The notes under the pieces were generated by a model, which was not told the origin of the DNA, ran no database searches, and saw nothing but the letters and a program-made list of their open reading frames with translations. Both the position numbers and the translations under genes were made by a program. Below, piece after piece: positions 54,674 to 57,540 of a stretch of DNA of 57,540 nt. Source of the stretch: Enterobacterales bacterium (GTDB lineage Bacteria; Pseudomonadota; Gammaproteobacteria; Enterobacterales; Succinivibrionaceae); assembly GCA_900768635.1 (NCBI GenBank), contig CAAGDP010000034.1, forward strand, positions 1 through 57,540, in the 5' to 3' direction. How positions within the stretch are numbered: the first letter of the stretch is position 1; every line of letters begins with the position of its first letter.

Positions 54674-55312
54674 CTAAACTCCCAAAATCTGTGTTCTACG
54701 GTAAATTTCATAATTAGTCAGTGATTTTTTAAAGGTATTACGGGCAAATACCTCCTTCATATATCTCTGCCAATGTTTACCTGCCACACCTTCCAGCTCA
54801 ATTCTAAACTCAGGTAATCGCCATAACAAAGGTGCCACATAACAATCCAGAATGGAAAATTCGTCGTTCATAAAAAACTGGGTACTGGAAACAGCTTCCG
54901 TAGATGATATTAAAGTATCATGAAGATCCCGACGGGCTTCCTCGTCTTTTGCATTAGCTACAATACGATCAGCCAGGGAATACCAGTCCTGAACTATACG
55001 GTAAATAAACAGCCTTGTTTCAGCACGGGCCACAGGATAGGCAGGCATCAGAGGCGGATGAGGAAATCGTTCATCCAGATACTCGATAATAATATCAGGA
55101 GTATAAACCACCAAATCTCTATCTACGAGAGTCGGAATAACCCCGTAAGGATTATACTCAATAAGTTCTGATGAAATTTTGTCTGATTCAACCTCAACAA
55201 TATCGCTTTCCAGACTTTTTTCTGCCATGGCAATTCTGACGAGATGGCTGTAAATACTGTTCTGATGAGAAAATAATGTAATAACCGAACGCTTGTTCAA
55301 ACTCAACTCCAC
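54674..55312 (-). CDS. sspA: Stringent starvation protein A
   Basis: This glutathione-transferase-fold protein binds RNA polymerase and helps stress and acid survival in relatives. NKRSVITLFSHQNSIYSHLVRIAMAEK (near residues 6-32) and YLDERFPHPPLMPAYPVARAE (near 86-106) are diagnostic, given here as hallmark blocks. The GTG at 55312 gives 212 residues, equal to the E. coli protein, and TTGGA lies upstream. A frame 25 codons longer lacks family support. No cytochrome bc1 genes separate it from rpsI. Confidence 0.95.
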   Translation of the reverse strand: MELSLNKRSVITLFSHQNSIYSHLVRIAMAEKSLESDIVEVESDKISSELIEYNPYGVIPTLVDRDLVVYTPDIIIEYLDERFPHPPLMPAYPVARAETRLFIYRIVQDWYSLADRIVANAKDEEARRDLHDTLISSTEAVSSTQFFMNDEFSILDCYVAPLLWRLPEFRIELEGVAGKHWQRYMKEVFARNTFKKSLTNYEIYRRTQILGV

Positions 55313-55676
55313 TGCAAATCCAAAATAATGCAAAGAAACATTGCGTTCCTGATGCAGGTTTCCAGTTATACACAACTGCAGCAACATTCAGAAATACGTC
55401 TAATCAATGATCAAGATACCAATGATTAGGTCAACACTGATGCTGAATTATGTCACGCAGCTGCATTTTCCTGTAAAAGTCAACTGCACCCATAGTATTG
55501 TAGAAAATTACCACGTTTGGGGAATTATTAGTGGAAATAAAATCACAAATCAAAATATTCTAAAAACGGTTTTACAATTTGTGACCAAGGATCAGGGAAT
55601 TTCCTGATGAAAACCATATTTTTGGTTGTACTGATAAACCGTTTATATTAAAAAAAGGGAAGGACCGGCACGAATC

Positions 55677-55697
55677 AAAAAGCCCGGAAAACCGGGC
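55677..55697 (-). terminator. Rho-independent terminator of rplM-rpsI
   Basis: A 6-bp stem, GCCCGG/CCGGGC (55682-55697), is followed on the minus strand by five T, about 26 bases past the rpsI stop. The gap 55313-55676 to sspA holds no gene that I can support, and its sspA promoter is unclear. Confidence 0.88.
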
Positions 55698-55722
55698 CTT
55701 GAAAAGATTGAAATATAATCGA

Positions 55723-56118
55723 TTAACGCTTTGAGTACTGAGGACGTTTACGTGCCTTGTGAAGACCAACCTTCTTACGTTCAACGCAACGGGCATCGCG
55801 GGTAACAAAACCAGCTTTGCGAAGTTCAGAACGAAGGTTTTCGTCATAAGCCATAAGAGCACGGGTAATACCCAGACGAATAGCGCCAGCCTGACCTGAT
55901 GCACCACCACCGCATACGGTAATATAGAAATCAAACTTTTCAGTCATTTCTACCAGCTCAAGAGGCTGACGTACAATCATGCGGGAAGTTGGACGACCAA
56001 AATATTCATCAAGAGAACGATTGTTGACCACGATCTTGCCAGTACCAATCTTGGCAAATACGCGGGCGGTTGAACTCTTGCGACGACCAGTGCCGTAGTA
56101 CTGTTGTGTTTCTGCCAT
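55723..56118 (-). CDS. rpsI: 30S ribosomal protein S9
   Basis: This 131-residue small-subunit protein has a C-terminal tail that reaches the P-site tRNA. YYGTGRRKSSTARVF near residue 6, GGGASGQAGAIRLGITRAL near 68 and the basic end KARKRPQYSKR are typical. The ATG at 56118 gives the family start MAETQQ; a TTG two codons earlier is unlikely. It follows rplM by 16 bases in one operon. Confidence 0.97.
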   Translation of the reverse strand: MAETQQYYGTGRRKSSTARVFAKIGTGKIVVNNRSLDEYFGRPTSRMIVRQPLELVEMTEKFDFYITVCGGGASGQAGAIRLGITRALMAYDENLRSELRKAGFVTRDARCVERKKVGLHKARKRPQYSKR

Positions 56119-56134
56119 TTTCAATGTCTCCTAA

Positions 56135-56563
56135 TTAAATGTCTAAAACCTTTGGCTGCTGAGCTGCATGATCATGTGCAGCACCTGCATAAACCTTTAA
56201 TTTCTTGAACATTGCACGACCTAACGGTCCCTTTGGCAACATACCACGTACAGCTGACTGAATAACCATTTCAGGCTTAGATGCAATCATATCCTTGAAT
56301 GGGACAGACTTAATTCCACCAGGGAAACCGGTGTGTGAATAATAGATCTTATCAGTAACCTTATTACCAGTTACAGCAACCTTGGCAGCATTAATAACAA
56401 TAATATAATCACCAGTATCTACAAAAGGAGTATATTCCGGCTTATGCTTACCACGGAGGCGAATAGCAATTTCAGTAGCCAAACGACCTAATGTCTTACC
56501 CGCAGCATCAACGACATACCAGTCACGCTTAACGGTGTCTGGTTTTGCAATATAACTTTTCAT
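56135..56563 (-). CDS. rplM: 50S ribosomal protein L13
   Basis: This 142-residue protein is essential for early 50S assembly. DWYVVDAAGKTLGRLATEIA near residue 14, LRGKHKPEYTPFVDTGDY near 36 and AVRGMLPKGPLGR near 103 are hallmark blocks. It is co-transcribed with rpsI from a promoter at 56694-56722. In E. coli L13 represses its own operon through the leader. A similar mechanism is possible here but unproven. Confidence 0.97.
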   Translation of the reverse strand: MKSYIAKPDTVKRDWYVVDAAGKTLGRLATEIAIRLRGKHKPEYTPFVDTGDYIIVINAAKVAVTGNKVTDKIYYSHTGFPGGIKSVPFKDMIASKPEMVIQSAVRGMLPKGPLGRAMFKKLKVYAGAAHDHAAQQPKVLDI

Positions 56564-56693
56564 TACAGTTTACAACCCAAATTACGACTGTGAAAAATAC
56601 AGGACCAATCCTGCTTACTTGATTCGGAAAACCCCTTCGAATTCTCCTTCTCGACTGTACCTAACAATACAGCAAAAAATAGTGGGTAGCGAG

Positions 56694-56722
56694 ATTATAC
56701 TAAAAAACGACCATAAAACCAA
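56694..56722 (-). promoter_or_regulatory. Promoter of rplM-rpsI
   Basis: A minus-strand TTGGTT (56717-56722) and a perfect TATAAT (56694-56699) are separated by 17 bp. The leader is about 120 bases and contains a small hairpin (CAGGA/TCCTG, near 56609-56622) that may take part in L13 autoregulation; this is inference. Confidence 0.7.
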
Positions 56723-56774
56723 AGAAATATTTACCTTTAAAAATATTTTGGCTCAGTACAAATAAATGTGGGAT

Positions 56775-57090
56775 CTAAGCTCCTCTATTTATCTGAGCCT
56801 TCCATTTTTGTCTTGAAGCATCAAACAATTTCAAAAAGAAATATTCATCATCAGGAAATCCATTACTCTTTCTTCTGATGGTCTTTATCTTTTGATTGAT
56901 ACCTTCAACCTTTCCGTTTGATAACGGATATTCTGCATGGCTAATGATGCCTTCAATATGATTTTCCAGCAGATTAGCAAACCATTCGAAATGCTTGTTT
57001 TTTGTGGCTTCCCACACTTTTTTGTACTGACCCAAAAAATTTCCTTCTCTTTCCTGTGCCAAGTAACAGAAGATATTTACAAAGAGAGGA
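56775..57090 (-). pseudogene. C-terminal remnant of an ISL3-type transposase
   Basis: About 100 codons encode the end of a DDE transposase. HIEGIISHAEYPLSNGKVEGINQKIKTIRR lies near the middle (given as its hallmark, NGKVEGINQKIK), followed by NGFPDDEYFFLKLF. This is the catalytic-Glu and C-terminal pattern of ISL3/IS204-type enzymes. The first two thirds are missing, and a stop lies upstream in frame. A TTG at 57062 begins the last open segment (95 residues). No intact inverted repeats were found. It is a dead insertion-sequence fragment. Confidence 0.8.
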
Positions 57091-57179
57091 ATAAGTCAAA
57101 ATTGTCAAAAGGTAATACAAATTGCAAATATAATTAATGATATGATGACATTTAAATTCATACTAACAAGGATTACTAA

Positions 57180-57461
57180 ATGTATTGTCATAAATGTAGG
57201 AAAGAAATACCCGATAATTCTGTTTTTTGTCAGCACTGTGGGACGACCATAAAACCACCAACTAAAGGTAAATCAAACAGTTTGAAAGTTGGGATTATTG
57301 CAGGACTTGTTATTTTGGCCGGAACTGGAGTTTTCGAAGGTTTTAAATACTGGAAGAAGCAAAATCCGGTAATTAATTACCCACATGATATTACAGATGA
57401 TTTAATTCAAAAGATTGCATATAACCCTAAATCGCAAACTTTTATACTAGAATTCTATTAA
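57180..57461 (+). CDS. Small zinc-ribbon membrane protein
   Basis: This 93-residue protein has an N-terminal zinc ribbon with C3-x2-C6 and C17-x2-C20, a short Lys/Pro linker, one membrane helix (about residues 36-53) and a short C-terminal domain. Similar zinc_ribbon plus one-helix proteins are common and mostly uncharacterised. The ATG at 57180 follows AAGGA by seven bases. A terminator follows eight bases after the stop. A TATAAT lies at about 57128. The C-terminal part may be shortened, because many relatives carry a longer domain after the helix. Confidence 0.75.
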   Translation: MYCHKCRKEIPDNSVFCQHCGTTIKPPTKGKSNSLKVGIIAGLVILAGTGVFEGFKYWKKQNPVINYPHDITDDLIQKIAYNPKSQTFILEFY

Positions 57462-57468
57462 ATTTTTG

Positions 57469-57496
57469 CAACATATTGATTTATATGTTGTTTTTT
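57469..57496 (+). terminator. Rho-independent terminator after the zinc-ribbon gene
   Basis: An 8-bp stem, CAACATAT/ATATGTTG (57469-57490), with a six-base loop is followed by six T. Confidence 0.8.
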
Positions 57497-57504
57497 ATTA
57501 TAAA

Positions 57505-57538
57505 TGCTAGTATAATATTTAATATATTTATACTAGCA
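57505..57538. repeat. 11-bp inverted repeat at the window end
   Basis: TGCTAGTATAA (57505-57515) and TTATACTAGCA (57528-57538) are perfect complements with a 12-base AT spacer. It lies past a terminator and could be an operator of the next gene, a terminator-like fold or an element end. The window stops two bases later. Confidence 0.5.
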
Positions 57539-57540
57539 AG

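Noticed and set aside
56707..57257. Shared 15-mer ACGACCATAAAACCA near 56707 and 57243
   Set aside because: About one such pair is expected by chance in a window of this size, and the match does not extend.
1..57540. CRISPR array, tRNA or rRNA genes, prophage or conjugative modules
   Set aside because: I saw no regularly spaced repeats, no tRNA-like cloverleaf ends and no phage or transfer genes. The only stable RNA I can support is RNase P RNA.

Overview
The window looks like a chromosomal segment of a low-to-moderate GC gammaproteobacterium. It carries a Gram-negative division and cell-wall (dcw) cluster ending in lpxC, and the gammaproteobacterial genes lpoA, diaA, dolP, sspA, sspB, pntAB, lspA and ispH. 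Several details suggest an anaerobic, starch-using gut or rumen member, possibly Succinivibrionaceae: a secreted alpha-amylase, no cytochrome bc1 genes between sspA and rpsI where many aerobic relatives keep them, and AT-rich intergenic DNA. The family name is inference; I could run no searches.

Layout. 1-1542: an ISAzo13-type insertion sequence with both terminal inverted repeats, followed by the 3' remnant of a gene. 1679-9260: a minus-strand run of rpsT, then ileS-lspA-ispH and three further genes. 9661-10090: a decayed AAA-ATPase-like gene. 10562-14126: plus-strand murJ-ribF and a soluble chemoreceptor-like protein. 14190-30976: the complete minus-strand set mraZ-rsmH-ftsL-ftsI-murE-murF-mraY-murD-ftsW-murG-murC-ftsQ-ftsA-ftsZ plus lpxC, without ddl. 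A promoter with three 10-bp-spaced MraZ-like boxes precedes it. 31383-31719: RNase P RNA. 31891-36728: gtrA-like and rsmI (minus), divergent from lpoA-diaA-dolP (plus). 36933-54207: a block inserted between dolP and sspB relative to the order I recall from pseudomonads. It holds a DUF4143 ATPase, pntAB, a 37-codon orphan gene, an M23 peptidase with a DUF4124 partner, rimI with a holD-like gene, a fused SpmA/SpmB-type membrane protein, a type III restriction-modification (RM) system, an alpha-amylase and an L,D-transpeptidase. 54221-56563: sspB, sspA, rpsI and rplM. 56775-57496: a transposase remnant and a small zinc-ribbon membrane protein.

Most striking region. The type III RM operon (45409-50460) lies between two perfect 109-bp direct repeats (45283-45391 and 50774-50882). 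These repeats are the last codons and terminator of the amylase gene, so the RM unit seems to have inserted with a long target duplication. Its methyltransferase gene, mod, is frameshifted exactly at a run of six G near its 5' end. One G fewer would restore a single frame of about 643 codons, which suggests an ON/OFF switchable (phase-variable) or recently inactivated methyltransferase.

How the genes work together. murE, murF, murD, murC, mraY and murG make lipid II, MurJ flips it, and FtsW/FtsI polymerise it at the ring built by FtsZ, FtsA, FtsQ and FtsL. LpoA, the M23 protein and the L,D-transpeptidase act on the same wall. LpxC, LspA, DolP and IspH serve outer membrane and lipid functions. 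SspA/SspB, S20, S9, L13, RimI, RsmI, RsmH, IleS and RNase P RNA support translation and proteolysis.
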